Of a DNA stretch of 64,000 nucleotides, positions 1 to 8,856 are shown piece after piece. The first letter of the stretch is position 1. Every line of letters starts with the position of its first letter. The translations under genes were made by a program, and so were the position numbers. The notes beneath the pieces are model-generated. The model saw only the letters and a program-made list of their open reading frames with translations. It had not been told where the DNA came from and did no database searches. The stretch is from Xiheimicrobium sp052034585 (GTDB lineage Bacteria; Myxococcota; Myxococcia; Myxococcales; Myxococcaceae), in NCBI GenBank assembly GCA_052034585.1, contig JBPOIJ010000057.1:62001-126000 (forward strand), given 5' to 3'.

Positions 1-703
1 AAGAGAGCTGGGACACTTCGATCGCCGCGCGCGCTTCCAACAGGACCTGACCGAAACGAAAGCCAACCCCGAGGTTCGCGCTCCCGGCGACGCCGGCGCC
101 TTCTCTGCCGTACTGGAAGATCGCTCCCGCTCGAAGGCGCGCAGGAAGGTAGATGCCGAAGTCGCCCGACTCGTGGAGGCGGAAGAGCCACCCGGCCGAG
201 AGCCCAACCGAAGAAAGCCAGGACACGGTGCTTCCCGTCACTGGACTCGTCGGCGCTCCTTCCAAGGCGACCTCGAACTTCCCGAACACCACGCCGAGCC
301 GCAGCTCGAGGGGCAGCTTCGCGACCACGCCGCTGAAATCAGCGGAGCGATAGGCGCCCTCGTAGGTGGCGCCGTGGACCTGAACGAACGACGGCCCGGC
401 ACCGACGTTCGCTCCGACGAAGAAGTGAATGCCGCTGAACTGCGACGGCGGCTCTTGCGGCTCCGCCGAGTCCTTCACTTCGACGGCCGACTCCTTCACC
501 TCACTCGCTGGCGCGCTCACCACCCGAGGAGACGCCGCTGAGGGAATCGGCTCGACGCGCGGAGCGACGACGGGCTTTGGCGAACACACCATGCGCACGC
601 AGGCCAACGAGGCCTCGCAGTCGCGATCAGTTCGGCACGACTCGCCGGCTTCGCCGAGAACAGGAACCTGAGAGAGGGAGATGACGATGAGTGAAGTGAG
701 CAT
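1..703 (-). CDS. secreted Cys-motif protein with barrel-like C-terminal domain, 3' partial
   Basis: The gene starts at the ATG read from 703 down and runs off the left edge of the window, so at least 234 residues are visible and the C-terminus is missing. The first 15 or so residues (MLTSLIVISLSQVPVLGEAG) look like a short signal peptide. It is followed by a Cys module GESCRTDRDCEASLACVRMVC, a Pro/Ser/Glu/Val linker to about residue 85, and then alternating Gly/aromatic/hydrophobic strands (FFVGANVGAGPSFV, LELRLGVVFGKFEVALEGA) typical of outer-membrane barrels. The first half closely resembles the divergent neighbour starting at 1008, so the two are probably paralogous in that part. Function unknown; an envelope location is inferred from the signal and the strand pattern. 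Confidence 0.75.
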   Translation of the reverse strand, partial: MLTSLIVISLSQVPVLGEAGESCRTDRDCEASLACVRMVCSPKPVVAPRVEPIPSAASPRVVSAPASEVKESAVEVKDSAEPQEPPSQFSGIHFFVGANVGAGPSFVQVHGATYEGAYRSADFSGVVAKLPLELRLGVVFGKFEVALEGAPTSPVTGSTVSWLSSVGLSAGWLFRLHESGDFGIYLPARLRAGAIFQYGREGAGVAGSANLGVGFRFGQVLLEARAAIEVSQLS

Positions 704-1007
704 GGCGGCTCGTTTGAGCAGTCGCCGTGCCACCCGAAGCGCGTGATCTCACGAGCGACCGACCGACGCGCGGTTGATCCGCCGCGATGGAATGATGTTC
801 GTCCGAGGCGAACTCGGTGGGGCGCTTCAACTCGATCTTCTTGTGCACGACCGCGGCAGCCTTCGGTCGCCAGACGCTCGAGGCAGTGCCTCGTCCAATC
901 ACCGAGACGAAGCGGCCAAAGAGTGACCTGATTTCAACGACTTCGATGTGTCGATGGCTTGCACAGGCACCCTCCGCCGCAATCACTCCCTTCCCCTCGA
1001 GGACTCC
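704..1007. other. divergent intergenic region
   Basis: This 304-bp stretch separates two divergently transcribed related genes and must carry both promoters. I see no RNA gene and no convincing -35/-10 pair. A frame on the minus strand stays open across it, but it has no signal peptide, no recognisable domain and runs antisense into the next gene, so I do not call it. Confidence 0.5.
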
Positions 1008-1811
1008 ATGCTGACCGCTCATCTCATCGTCGTGTTGCTGACCCAGACCCCTGACCTCTCGCTCGGAGACGTTGGCGAGTCGTGCCGGGCCCGCTCCGAT
1101 TGCCGCTCCGGCCTCAAGTGCGTCAACGCCACCTGCACCGCGCCCGCCGTGGCGGCACCCGTCGTCGCGCCCTCGAAGGAAGGCCACGCGTGCGAGGCGA
1201 GCGCCGAGTGCTCGAGCGACGGTTCGCTCCGCTGCGTAGCGAAGGTCTGCGTGCTGCGTGGAGGCTCGTCGTCGACTGCGAACGCCTTCTCGCCTCCGCC
1301 GCTCCCGCCGACGAACTACGCTCCTTCGAGCGCTCGCCTCGTCGAAGCACCGGCTGCGCCCACTCGCTCGGCGAGCCTGACCGGCGGCCAGACGTCTGCC
1401 CCCATCGCGAGCGTCGGCGGCAACCTGAGCCTCGCTCAGCACATCTCCCAGCTCGAGGCCGACATCGATGGCTTCAACGCGCAGCTCCGCGGCGTCGACA
1501 CCGGCTGGCCGGGCGGCTCCATCGCGCTCGTCGTCATCGGCTCGGTCCTCTCGCCGCTCGCGCTCGTCGGCCTCATCCTCCTGGTCGTTCCCGTCGTCGG
1601 GATTCCGGTGCTGCTCATCGGCCTCGGTGGTGTCGCGATGATCGTCGTCGGCGCGGTGGGTGGCACCCGGGTCGCCGCGGAGGCGAACGCCCAGCGTGAG
1701 TCGCTCATTCAGCAGCGCAGCGCGGCCGAGCGCGAGCTCGCGAACCTCAAGCGAATGGCGGCGGTCTCGAATCGGGCGGAGTCGGCGATGATCACCGTCG
1801 CGTCGTTCTGA
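1008..1811 (+). CDS. Cys-motif membrane protein with two transmembrane segments and coiled coil
   Basis: A 267-residue protein. The ATG at 1008 was chosen over an upstream frame extension because it directly begins a signal-like stretch (MLTAHLIVVLLTQTPDLS). Two Cys modules follow: GESCRARSDCRSGLKC near residue 24 and HACEASAECSSDGSLRC near 62. After a Pro/Ala/Ser-rich linker there is a short coiled coil (QLEADIDGFNAQL), a hydrophobic hairpin of two segments around residues 170-220 separated by a short Val/Pro/Gly turn, and a C-terminal coiled coil (RESLIQQRSAAERELANLK). The N-terminal module matches that of the divergent gene ending at 703. Similar Cys modules occur in many myxobacterial lipoproteins. 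The role is unknown; an inner-membrane anchor is likely. Confidence 0.75.
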   Translation: MLTAHLIVVLLTQTPDLSLGDVGESCRARSDCRSGLKCVNATCTAPAVAAPVVAPSKEGHACEASAECSSDGSLRCVAKVCVLRGGSSSTANAFSPPPLPPTNYAPSSARLVEAPAAPTRSASLTGGQTSAPIASVGGNLSLAQHISQLEADIDGFNAQLRGVDTGWPGGSIALVVIGSVLSPLALVGLILLVVPVVGIPVLLIGLGGVAMIVVGAVGGTRVAAEANAQRESLIQQRSAAERELANLKRMAAVSNRAESAMITVASF

Positions 1812-1836
1812 GTCCCACCAACTCGATGCCTCGCGG

Positions 1837-1866
1837 CGCCGGAGGGACCCTCACGTTCCTCCGGCG
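1837..1866. terminator. hairpin between convergent genes
   Basis: Perfect 9-bp inverted repeat CGCCGGAGG (1837-1845) and CCTCCGGCG (1858-1866) with a 12-nt loop, sitting between the stop at 1811 (+) and the stop at 1876 (-). There is no T-run, so it is at best a bidirectional terminator or transcript-end stabiliser. Confidence 0.45.
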
Positions 1867-1875
1867 TCGGTGCGT

Positions 1876-3774
1876 TCAGCGCTTGAGCCGACGCAGCCAG
1901 TACAGCTCGGTGCCGTCTCCTTGAACGACCCGGAAGAGCGCCGTCTCTGCGCCCCCCAACGGAACCGAGAAGCGCCCTGCGTCGTCGGCCTTCACCGGCT
2001 TGCCGTTCAAGTAGAGCTGCGAGTTCTTCGGAGACACCCCCACCGCCTTCGCGCCCGCCGCCCGCTCTCCATTGATGGGTCGGTCGAGGAAGAGCGTGGT
2101 GCGTGCGTTGTCGTAGACGACCGACAGCTTGTTCATTCTCCCACCAACCTTGTCGTTGCCGCTGCCGTCGAGCGGAGTCGCCGACCAGACGAACTCGCCC
2201 TCCTCCAGCACCCCTGGCTCGAGTACGAGCTTGGGCTCTCCGGCCTTGCGATCGACGAGTGGTGAAGACTCCGGCGTGCCGTTGCTCGCGCGGTAGAGCC
2301 GAAAGCGCCAGGCCTTCGCCTCCGCTTGGGGGGTGAAGTTGAAGGTCAGCGCCGGCACCTTCGATTGATAGAAGACCGTCGCCTTCTGGCCAGTCTCGGA
2401 GACGACGTCGCTCCGAGTGGCCGTGTCGCGCGCCGAGGCGGTGTCCGGCCCGAAGTCGATGCGCCCTTGTTTGACCACCTCGTTCTGCGCGTCCTGCACT
2501 CGATAGTAGAGCGGCGTGCGGGCGTTCACCGGAATCACCAGAGTCTTTCCCACCGTGCCGGCGACGACCAGCGAGGCGAACTGCGCGTCTCTCGCGACCT
2601 GCACGCGGTTCGAGTCGTTCGGCAGCGAGAGCCCGAGCGCCACCACGCCCTCGACGTTCACTCGAACCCGGCTGGTCGCGTTCACGACCAAGGTGGGCTT
2701 GAGCGCCTGAGCCGCGACCGCCGAGCCGCCGTCCACCAACACCGCGTCGCCTGCCTTGAGGGTCGTCGCCTGACCCTTCACCGTGACCGCGACCTCGCCG
2801 CCACGCACCTCGAGCCGCCGCTTCTTTCCCTGCTGAATCACCGCGACCGACGCCTCGCCTCCACTGCCGATCGTGACGTCGCCCAGGTCGACTGCCGCGG
2901 GACCGGCCCCGTCGAAGTGCATCACCAACGGACCCACGACCTTCGAGAGCAGCACCGTCGGTGGTCCGCCCTCGGTTCGCAGGCCTTCGGCGACTCCGGT
3001 GGTGCTCGCCCCCAGCACGACCCGCACGTGCGGGCCCTCGAGTCGAGCCGCGCCGCCCGCGCCGGTCTGAACGGCGGTGCCTGGGGCAACGGCCTCGTGC
3101 GACTTGGCGGTGGAGAAGCGCTTCTCGCCTGGGCGCTTCACCTGGGGCTTGCCCCCTTCGACGACGAGGTCGAGCGCCGAGGGCTCCGCCTTCGCAGGGG
3201 GCGTGTCGAACTGGAGCGAGCCGAAGCTCACCTCGATCGACTCGCCGGCCTTGGCCGTCTTCACCCCACCGTCGACGACGTCGAACTCGATGCTCCCGAA
3301 CGAGACGTCGGCCGAGACGCCGCCGTCGACGAAGCGCAGCCGCCCCTGGGCGCCGTCCTTCAGGGTCGCCACGCCAAACGGGGTCTTCACCGACAGGCCG
3401 CTCCAGCCGCTCCCGCCGTCCTCCGCGGAGAAGGAGATGTCACCAGTGAGCACCTCGATGGTCGTCAGCTTCTGGCCCACTCGAAACCGGGTGTCCTCTC
3501 CCAGCTCCAGCTCGCGGCCGAGGGGATCTCGCAAGAGCGCCGAGCTCGCAGGCCCGGTGACGATGAGGTCCTCCTCGTAGACCGGACCCGGCTCGGCCTT
3601 GGCGGGCGTGCCGTGCCGCTCGATGGTGACGAGGCCTTGAGCGGCGACGAGGGCGGCGACCGAGGGAACGCTGACTGGCTCGAGCACCGTCACCGGCGGA
3701 GGCGGCGGCTTCGAGGGCGGTCCTTCGGAGCACGCCGCGAGCACGACCCCGACGAGCGCGCCGACCCATCTCAT
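1876..3774 (-). CDS. FecR-domain-like lipoprotein
   Basis: A 632-residue lipoprotein. The N-terminus MRWVGALVGVVLAACSEG carries a good lipobox (LAAC), followed by a Pro-rich tether. Residues of about 45-330 contain several FecR-like segments (an early YEEDLIVTGPASSALLRDPL stretch and later motifs of the form G-x-A-V-x-T-G-x-x-G-x-A-R-L), a beta-rich domain that is periplasmic in known FecR proteins. The C-terminal third resembles an Ig/fibronectin-like fold (TFNFTPQAEAKAWRFRLYRA). The start codon overlaps the stop of the upstream gene as ATGA, so the two are translationally coupled. No TonB receptor or sigma factor is adjacent, so classical iron signalling is not supported. A structural or peptidoglycan-associated role is an inference. 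Confidence 0.75.
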   Translation of the reverse strand: MRWVGALVGVVLAACSEGPPSKPPPPPVTVLEPVSVPSVAALVAAQGLVTIERHGTPAKAEPGPVYEEDLIVTGPASSALLRDPLGRELELGEDTRFRVGQKLTTIEVLTGDISFSAEDGGSGWSGLSVKTPFGVATLKDGAQGRLRFVDGGVSADVSFGSIEFDVVDGGVKTAKAGESIEVSFGSLQFDTPPAKAEPSALDLVVEGGKPQVKRPGEKRFSTAKSHEAVAPGTAVQTGAGGAARLEGPHVRVVLGASTTGVAEGLRTEGGPPTVLLSKVVGPLVMHFDGAGPAAVDLGDVTIGSGGEASVAVIQQGKKRRLEVRGGEVAVTVKGQATTLKAGDAVLVDGGSAVAAQALKPTLVVNATSRVRVNVEGVVALGLSLPNDSNRVQVARDAQFASLVVAGTVGKTLVIPVNARTPLYYRVQDAQNEVVKQGRIDFGPDTASARDTATRSDVVSETGQKATVFYQSKVPALTFNFTPQAEAKAWRFRLYRASNGTPESSPLVDRKAGEPKLVLEPGVLEEGEFVWSATPLDGSGNDKVGGRMNKLSVVYDNARTTLFLDRPINGERAAGAKAVGVSPKNSQLYLNGKPVKADDAGRFSVPLGGAETALFRVVQGDGTELYWLRRLKR

Positions 3775-5285
3775 CGCGCCTTCTCGAGCTCGATCTGGAA
3801 GATGGCCTGATCACCGTCGAGCACTTCGACGGTTCGAGTCTGGGTGACGTGCTTGGGCGCCTCGATGATCAGGGTGTACTTCCCGCCCGCGACCTCGGCT
3901 TCGAAGCGGCCGTCGGGCTTCACCGCCTGCTTGAGCTTGAGCTCGACGATGCGCACCGTCGCCTTGGCGACGGGCCCCGAGGCGCTGCTGATCACTCCGC
4001 GGATCTTCGCCTTGGTTCGCTGCGCGACGGGCTCCAAGGTGAGGTCGAGGGTGGCCTTCGCTTCGGGAGGCACCTGGACGACCTCGTCGGCTGGCGCGTA
4101 GCCGTCGAGCGCGATCTTCACCTTCACCGGGCCGGGGCCGACACCGTCGACCGACCACGCGCCCGTCGTCGAGGTCGTCAGCGTCGCGCTGCCCACCATC
4201 ACCTTCGCGCCAGCGAGCAGCTTGTCAGGGCCGGCGCGGACGACGCCGCTGATGCTGCCCGGGCCCGTCGGCACCACGAGCACGAAGGGCGCCTCGACTG
4301 GGGTGCCAGGCGTCACCACGAGGTCCTTCTTGGCGGGGCGGAAGCCGCTCGCCTCGGCGATGACGGTCGTCGGCCCGGGGGCGAGGCCCTCGAGGCTGTA
4401 CGCGCCCTGCGCATCGGTCGAGGTGGTGACCCCGCCGGCCGAGACGGTCGCGCCGCCGATGCCACTGCCGTCGACGCGAGTGACGGAGCCCACCACCGAA
4501 GGCGCCACGACGGTCGAGCCCGTTCCAGCAGGTGCCGGTTTGCGCACGGTGAGCGAGGGGCCGATGCCCACCCGGAAGAACTTCTCGTCGTAGCTGCTCA
4601 CCACCTTCTTCAAGTCGGTGTTGCCCCCGGCGTTCGCTTCGACGGAGAGCGCGATGCCGAGCTCGAGATCGCCGATGGTCAAGAACCCGTACCGAGCGTT
4701 CAGCCCGAAGAAGAGGTTCCCGCTCTCGAGGCCTCCGAACCGCGCCTCGAGGCCGGCGAAGACCTGCGCGGTGAAGTGCGGAGTGGTGTCGAAGGTGCCC
4801 ACCACGGTGAGGACGGGGCCCAAGATGGAGCGGGGGTCCGACTCCGGAATCTTCGAGAGGTTGAGGTCGATGAAGGGGGCGACGCCTCCCAGCACGCCGA
4901 GCCGGCCCTCCAGTCCAAAGAGGGACGTGGCCTGCCAGCGGAAGGACGCCGAGACCGAACCCTTGAACCCGTGCTGGGCATACGTGGTGTCGGCCGCGGT
5001 GTCGGAAGACAGGCGAACCTTCGCGAGCTCTGCGCGGGCGTCGACGGTGACGCCGAACCACTTGCGCACGTACTGGGAAAACGAGCCCTGGAGGCTGGTG
5101 CCCGCCGGGAAGGTGCCGTTGATGGCGATCTTGTCGCCGTCGCTGAACGCGGTGTTGACGGTTCGCCCGTAGGTGCCTGCCGTCAGCCAGACCCGCGTCG
5201 AAGCCCACTGATCCTCGTGGAGCGGTTGCGCACCCGCTCCAACGGCGACGAGGACGGAGAGGAGACCGATCAGACGCACGGACAC
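3771..5285 (-). CDS. barrel protein with carboxypeptidase-regulatory-like repeats
   Basis: About 504 residues from a GTG start at 5285; a second in-frame GTG at 5279 is equally possible. The N-terminus (VRLIGLLSVLVAVGAGAQ) is a signal peptide. Residues of about 25-240 show barrel-like alternation (FGVTVDARAELAKVRLSSD, FGLNARYGFLTIGDLELGIA). From about 260 on there are three carboxypeptidase-regulatory-like modules, recognisable by phrases such as VVGSVTRVDGSGIGGATV, ISGVVRAGPDKLLAGAKVMV and IRGVISSASGPVAKATVRI. Such modules fold as small Ig-like domains. The stop overlaps the start of the FecR-like gene by 4 bp. An outer-membrane barrel with surface or periplasmic repeats is inferred; no substrate is evident. 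Confidence 0.75.
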   Translation of the reverse strand: MSVRLIGLLSVLVAVGAGAQPLHEDQWASTRVWLTAGTYGRTVNTAFSDGDKIAINGTFPAGTSLQGSFSQYVRKWFGVTVDARAELAKVRLSSDTAADTTYAQHGFKGSVSASFRWQATSLFGLEGRLGVLGGVAPFIDLNLSKIPESDPRSILGPVLTVVGTFDTTPHFTAQVFAGLEARFGGLESGNLFFGLNARYGFLTIGDLELGIALSVEANAGGNTDLKKVVSSYDEKFFRVGIGPSLTVRKPAPAGTGSTVVAPSVVGSVTRVDGSGIGGATVSAGGVTTSTDAQGAYSLEGLAPGPTTVIAEASGFRPAKKDLVVTPGTPVEAPFVLVVPTGPGSISGVVRAGPDKLLAGAKVMVGSATLTTSTTGAWSVDGVGPGPVKVKIALDGYAPADEVVQVPPEAKATLDLTLEPVAQRTKAKIRGVISSASGPVAKATVRIVELKLKQAVKPDGRFEAEVAGGKYTLIIEAPKHVTQTRTVEVLDGDQAIFQIELEKAR

Positions 5286-5378
5286 CCGAACGGTAGCATG
5301 TCGATGACGCTCGGCGCGGATTTCACCGCTGAGTCCGGCGTGGTCGCCGCGCCACGCCCAGGGCATACTGACGAACGA

Positions 5379-6530
5379 ATGTTCCCCGCGCTGCTCGTCT
5401 GCCTTGTGGTGGCGCAGGGAAAGGTGAGTCCAGCTGGGAGTCTGGCGACTGCGCGCTCGCAACACACCGCCACGCGGTTGGCCGACGGCCGGGTGTTGGT
5501 GGCGGGCGGGCGCTCGCAGGACGCGACGGTGGCGCTCTCGAGCACCGAGCTGTTCGACCCCAGGACGAACACCTGGAAGCTGGGGCCTCCGATGAGCACG
5601 GCGCGGGCCGGGCACACGGCGACCATCTTGGTGGACGGGCGGGTGCTGGTCGTGGGTGGGAGCGCGCCAGCCGCGTCCGAGGACGGCACCAACCGCTTCG
5701 AGGCGCTCGCGTCGGCGGAGCTGTTCGATCCAAAGCGGAACGGGTGGACGACCGTGGGCGCGCTCGCCAACCCTCGCAACGGCCATTCGGCGACGCGGCT
5801 CGCCGATGGGAGCGTGCTGATCATCGGTGGCGCGCGACCGGTCCACCAACACCTGGTGACCGTGGAGCGGTTCGACCCCTCGGCGGGGACGTTCTCCGAG
5901 CGGCGACCGCTCGCACAGGGGCGTTGGCTGCACGACGCAGTGCTGCTCTCGGACGGCAGCGTGGTGGTGTTGGGTGGGCGCTCGAACCAGCCGGGTCCCG
6001 CGTCGGACGGAGGCGTCGCCATTCCCCGGCCCGGCCTCGCGGTGGCGACGGTGGAGCGGTTCGACGTGGCGACCGGCGTCTGGCATCGCGTACCGGAGAT
6101 GACCGAGCCGCGGCAGCGGACGGCGGTGGTGAGCTTCGGAAGAAGGGTGATGGTCTTCGGCGGGCAGACGACGACGATGTCGACGAACTACGTCGAGTGG
6201 TGGGAGCCGGGCAGCGACGGATGGACGCAGGTGGCGAACAACCTCTCGGTGCCCATCGCGGGGCACTCGGCGACGGTGCTGCCGTCGGGAGACGTGTTGG
6301 TCGCGGGCGGAGAGCCTCCCACGGCGGTCGACACTGCACGGGTGCAACGCTGGTCGAGCCAGGACGAGAAGTGGTGTCTCGCCGGGCAGCTGAAGACGTC
6401 GCGCAAGTCACACACCGCGACGGCGCTGGCCGATGGCTCGGTGCTGTTCACCGGGGGCACCTCGGGCGGCATCACCGAGGCGACCGCCGAGCGGTGGTTC
6501 CCGCAGAAGGGCCAGTGCGTCGAGCCGTGA
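5379..6530 (+). CDS. secreted kelch-repeat protein
   Basis: A 383-residue protein starting at the ATG at 5379, where MFPALLVCLVVAQGKVSP gives a plausible signal peptide. The rest is about six kelch-type blades, each with the pattern H-S/T-A-T-x-L-x-D/S-G-x-V-L-V-x-G-G followed about 20 residues later by E-x-F/W-D-P (HTATRLADGRVLVAGG, HSATRLADGSVLIIGG, HTATALADGSVLFTGG). This predicts a beta-propeller, probably exported. Kelch proteins of this type are abundant in myxobacteria and rarely have known partners. Only 10 bp separate it from the cupin gene downstream, so the two are likely cotranscribed. Confidence 0.85.
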   Translation: MFPALLVCLVVAQGKVSPAGSLATARSQHTATRLADGRVLVAGGRSQDATVALSSTELFDPRTNTWKLGPPMSTARAGHTATILVDGRVLVVGGSAPAASEDGTNRFEALASAELFDPKRNGWTTVGALANPRNGHSATRLADGSVLIIGGARPVHQHLVTVERFDPSAGTFSERRPLAQGRWLHDAVLLSDGSVVVLGGRSNQPGPASDGGVAIPRPGLAVATVERFDVATGVWHRVPEMTEPRQRTAVVSFGRRVMVFGGQTTTMSTNYVEWWEPGSDGWTQVANNLSVPIAGHSATVLPSGDVLVAGGEPPTAVDTARVQRWSSQDEKWCLAGQLKTSRKSHTATALADGSVLFTGGTSGGITEATAERWFPQKGQCVEP

Positions 6531-6540
6531 GGTCTGCGAC

Positions 6541-6900
6541 ATGAACGAGCGAGAACCGAAGCACGGCCACGTCGAGCGGCTGAGCGAGGCCCTGGAGCGC
6601 GGAGCGCCGCCTCCGGGCAATCTGGCGATTCCCATCTTCAGTCACGGCACGCTCGAGGCCGAGCTGTACCGTCCGACGGGCGTCGATCTGCAGACGCCTC
6701 ACACGCGCGACGAGGTGTACGTCGTGGCGCGAGGAACGGCGACGTTCTTCGACGGCGCTTCCGAGCACGAGGTTGGCGCGGGCGATTTTCTCTTCGTTCC
6801 TGCCGGCCGTGAGCATCGATTCAGGCGGTTCGATGCCGACTTCGCCGTGTGGGTGTTCTTCTACGGGCCCGACGGTGGGGAGGCGCCAGGCGCGCGCTGA
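6541..6900 (+). CDS. single-domain cupin protein
   Basis: A 119-residue protein in the cupin-2 family. Cupin motif 1 is TPHTRDEVYVVARG (only one of the two usual histidines, with Asp/Glu following) and motif 2 is GAGDFLFVPAGREHRF, which has the expected Pro, Gly and His. A mononuclear metal centre is therefore possible but the ligand set is reduced. Such proteins are small sugar- or amine-binding enzymes or sensors; no substrate can be read from the sequence. It follows the kelch gene by 10 bp. Confidence 0.8.
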   Translation: MNEREPKHGHVERLSEALERGAPPPGNLAIPIFSHGTLEAELYRPTGVDLQTPHTRDEVYVVARGTATFFDGASEHEVGAGDFLFVPAGREHRFRRFDADFAVWVFFYGPDGGEAPGAR

Positions 6901-6940
6901 CGGCGTGTTCGAGTGGGCCGAGCGTCGAGCGGTTGCGGTC

Positions 6941-6991
6941 GCGTCGAGTTCGCCGCGGAGCCACCAGCTCAGTGAGCGCGAACTCCGACGC
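6941..6991. terminator. long imperfect inverted repeat between convergent genes
   Basis: GCGTCGAGTTCGC (6941-6953) pairs with GCGAACTCCGACGC (6978-6991), a 13-bp stem with a single bulged base, lying between the cupin stop (6900, +) and the kinase stop (7002, -). Its position suits a bidirectional terminator; no T-run is present. Confidence 0.5.
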
Positions 6992-7001
6992 GTGGTGACT
7001 G

Positions 7002-8699
7002 TCAGGGGCCCTGATCGCGCTCGATCTTCTTGAGCGCAGCGGCGGCCGCGTCCTGACCACACTGCTCCTCGTCGAGGCCCAGCACTCCGCCGCGCTTCTT
7101 CGGCACGTTCTTGAGCTTGGTGAGCGCTTCGATGGCCTCCTGGTTTCGCAGCTCGCCCAGCCGGCGCGCCGCGAGGACACGTCGCCCGCAGTCCTTCGCC
7201 TCGAGCGCGGCCACGTAGAGTTCGGTGAGGTTGAGGCCCTGGCCTGCGTACTCCGAGTCGACGAAGCGGAGCGCGCCCCACTGCGTCCAGCCCTCTTCGC
7301 GCTTGGCCAACCGCTGCATCACCGGCAAGACCTTCGCCTTTGGCCACGACGCGAGCAGCTTGCGGGTGCGAACCCCTTCCCCGCGTCCTTCGGCTTGACC
7401 GAACTCGTCGGCGAGGGCCTCGAGCGCATCGGCTTCGAGCTCGAGCTCTTCGGCCTTGGCGCCCTGAGGCACCGGCAGCGTCTCGAGGAGCTTGCGCCCT
7501 TCTTCGGGGCGCCCGACTTGATAGAGCGCCGCCGCCTTCAGCTGGAGCATGGGCCCAGTCGGCTTGCCCTCGACCGCATCATCGATGATCTGCAGCGCTT
7601 CACTCCCGCGACGAGCGTCGAGCAACCGGCGCGCGCGGCGCTCGGCCTGGAAGTACCAGATGAGGCCAGCGACGAGGACCGCGGCGAGGAGGCCGCCCGC
7701 GGCGATGAGCTGCCATGGAGGCACCCGGCGCTTCACCGGCTCGAGCTTGGGCTGAGACGCCGCACGCATCGACCCGCTGAGGGTGGAGCTGAGCTGAATG
7801 GGCGTGAGCGCGAGCTGCTCGAGCACCGCTTGCGCCGAGGGCGGTCGTCCGTCGGGAGCCTTGGCGAGGCAGGCGTTGACCACGCTCACCAGCGTCGGCG
7901 ACGCGGAGAGGTGAGGGGCGAGCTCGAGCAGCTCCGGCGGCGGCTGGTGAATCTGTTGGGAGACGAGCTCGCGCGGCGACGGCCCAGGAAACGGCGAGCG
8001 CCCGGTGAGCATGCGGTAGGCGATGAGGCCGAGCGTGTAGAGATCGCTGCGCGGGTCGAGCGCCTGTCCCATCGCTTGCTCGGGAGACATGTACTCCGGC
8101 GTGCCGACGACGAAGCCGGTCTGGGTCACCTGCCGGTCCTGCTCGGGCTCGGCGAGGCGCGCGATGCCGAAGTCGAGCACCCGCGCCTGCTCGCGACCAT
8201 CGGGCGTGACGATCATCACCACGTTGTCGGGCTTCAAGTCGCGATGGACGATGCCCTTGGCGTGAATCGCCGCGAGGCCCTGCGCGAGCTGCCCGATGAT
8301 GCGCTCGACGCGCTCGACCGCGAAGGGTGCCTCCTGCTCGATGAGCTGCTGAAGCGACGGACCCTCGACGAGCTCCATCACCAGGCACATCGACTGCTGG
8401 TGCATCCCGAAGTCGATGACGCGGACGACCGCGGGGTGATCGACCGAGGAGAGCAGGAGCGCCTCGCGCCGAAACCGCTCCGCCATGCCCTGGGTGTTGA
8501 GGAGATCTTCCCGCAGCACCTTGAGCGCGACCTTGCGACCGAGGGAGACCTGCTCGGCGACGTAGACGAGCCCCATCCCTCCGCCACCGAGGAGCTTCTC
8601 GACGCGGAACCGGCCGTCGAGCACGAGCGCTCCGGGGGCGAAGGCGCCACCGTTGGAGAGGTGGGTGTCGGCGAGCACTGGCTGGAGGTCGGCCGCCAT
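7002..8699 (-). CDS. Hanks-type serine/threonine protein kinase with membrane anchor
   Basis: A 565-residue kinase. All catalytic landmarks are present: Gly-rich loop GGGGMGLVY (38-46), Lys60 in VALKVL, Glu79 in the alphaC helix, HRDLKPDN (152-159) with catalytic Asp154, DFG at 176-178, and the activation segment ending GTPEYMSPEQ (199-208). A single membrane span lies at about 330-350 (LIAAGGLLAAVLVAGLIWYF). The C-terminal 215 residues, Ala/Leu/Glu-rich with LLDARRGSEALQII and RLGELRNQEAIEAL segments, look like TPR- or HEAT-like helical repeats, placed outside the cytoplasm in the usual topology. This is the common myxobacterial signalling kinase layout. The neighbours give no clue to the substrate. 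Confidence 0.93.
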   Translation of the reverse strand: MAADLQPVLADTHLSNGGAFAPGALVLDGRFRVEKLLGGGGMGLVYVAEQVSLGRKVALKVLREDLLNTQGMAERFRREALLLSSVDHPAVVRVIDFGMHQQSMCLVMELVEGPSLQQLIEQEAPFAVERVERIIGQLAQGLAAIHAKGIVHRDLKPDNVVMIVTPDGREQARVLDFGIARLAEPEQDRQVTQTGFVVGTPEYMSPEQAMGQALDPRSDLYTLGLIAYRMLTGRSPFPGPSPRELVSQQIHQPPPELLELAPHLSASPTLVSVVNACLAKAPDGRPPSAQAVLEQLALTPIQLSSTLSGSMRAASQPKLEPVKRRVPPWQLIAAGGLLAAVLVAGLIWYFQAERRARRLLDARRGSEALQIIDDAVEGKPTGPMLQLKAAALYQVGRPEEGRKLLETLPVPQGAKAEELELEADALEALADEFGQAEGRGEGVRTRKLLASWPKAKVLPVMQRLAKREEGWTQWGALRFVDSEYAGQGLNLTELYVAALEAKDCGRRVLAARRLGELRNQEAIEALTKLKNVPKKRGGVLGLDEEQCGQDAAAAALKKIERDQGP

Positions 8700-8784
8700 C
8701 GGGCCGCTTCTATCGCGTTTGTTCGGCGCGGAGGCGGTGGATCGAGGGCTGACTCACCGATGCCGATACAGCCACACTTCGGCA

Positions 8785-8804
8785 GGCGTCGTTGAAAGGA
8801 CGCC
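8785..8804 (-). terminator. hairpin between the kinase and the upstream small gene
   Basis: GGCGTC (8785-8790) pairs with GACGCC (8799-8804), loop of 8 nt. It lies downstream of the 150-residue gene on the minus strand and upstream of the kinase, so it could end the former's transcript or attenuate the latter's. Confidence 0.35.
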
Positions 8805-8856
8805 GCTATTTTGAGACCAGGCAGGGATGCCGCGCGCTTCGAGAGACCTGCCTTCA

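Noticed and set aside
704..1007. A possible minus-strand gene fossil in the first intergenic region
   Set aside because: The frame continues into the antisense of a real gene, has no start with a ribosome site and no domain; it is more likely plain GC-rich open frame.
3077..3580. Plus-strand frame inside the FecR-like gene
   Set aside because: Its composition is that of an antisense shadow, and the minus strand has a lipobox and FecR-like segments.
1876..3774. Classical FecR iron-signalling regulator
   Set aside because: The protein is a lipoprotein rather than a single-span regulator, and no ECF sigma factor or TonB receptor is adjacent.
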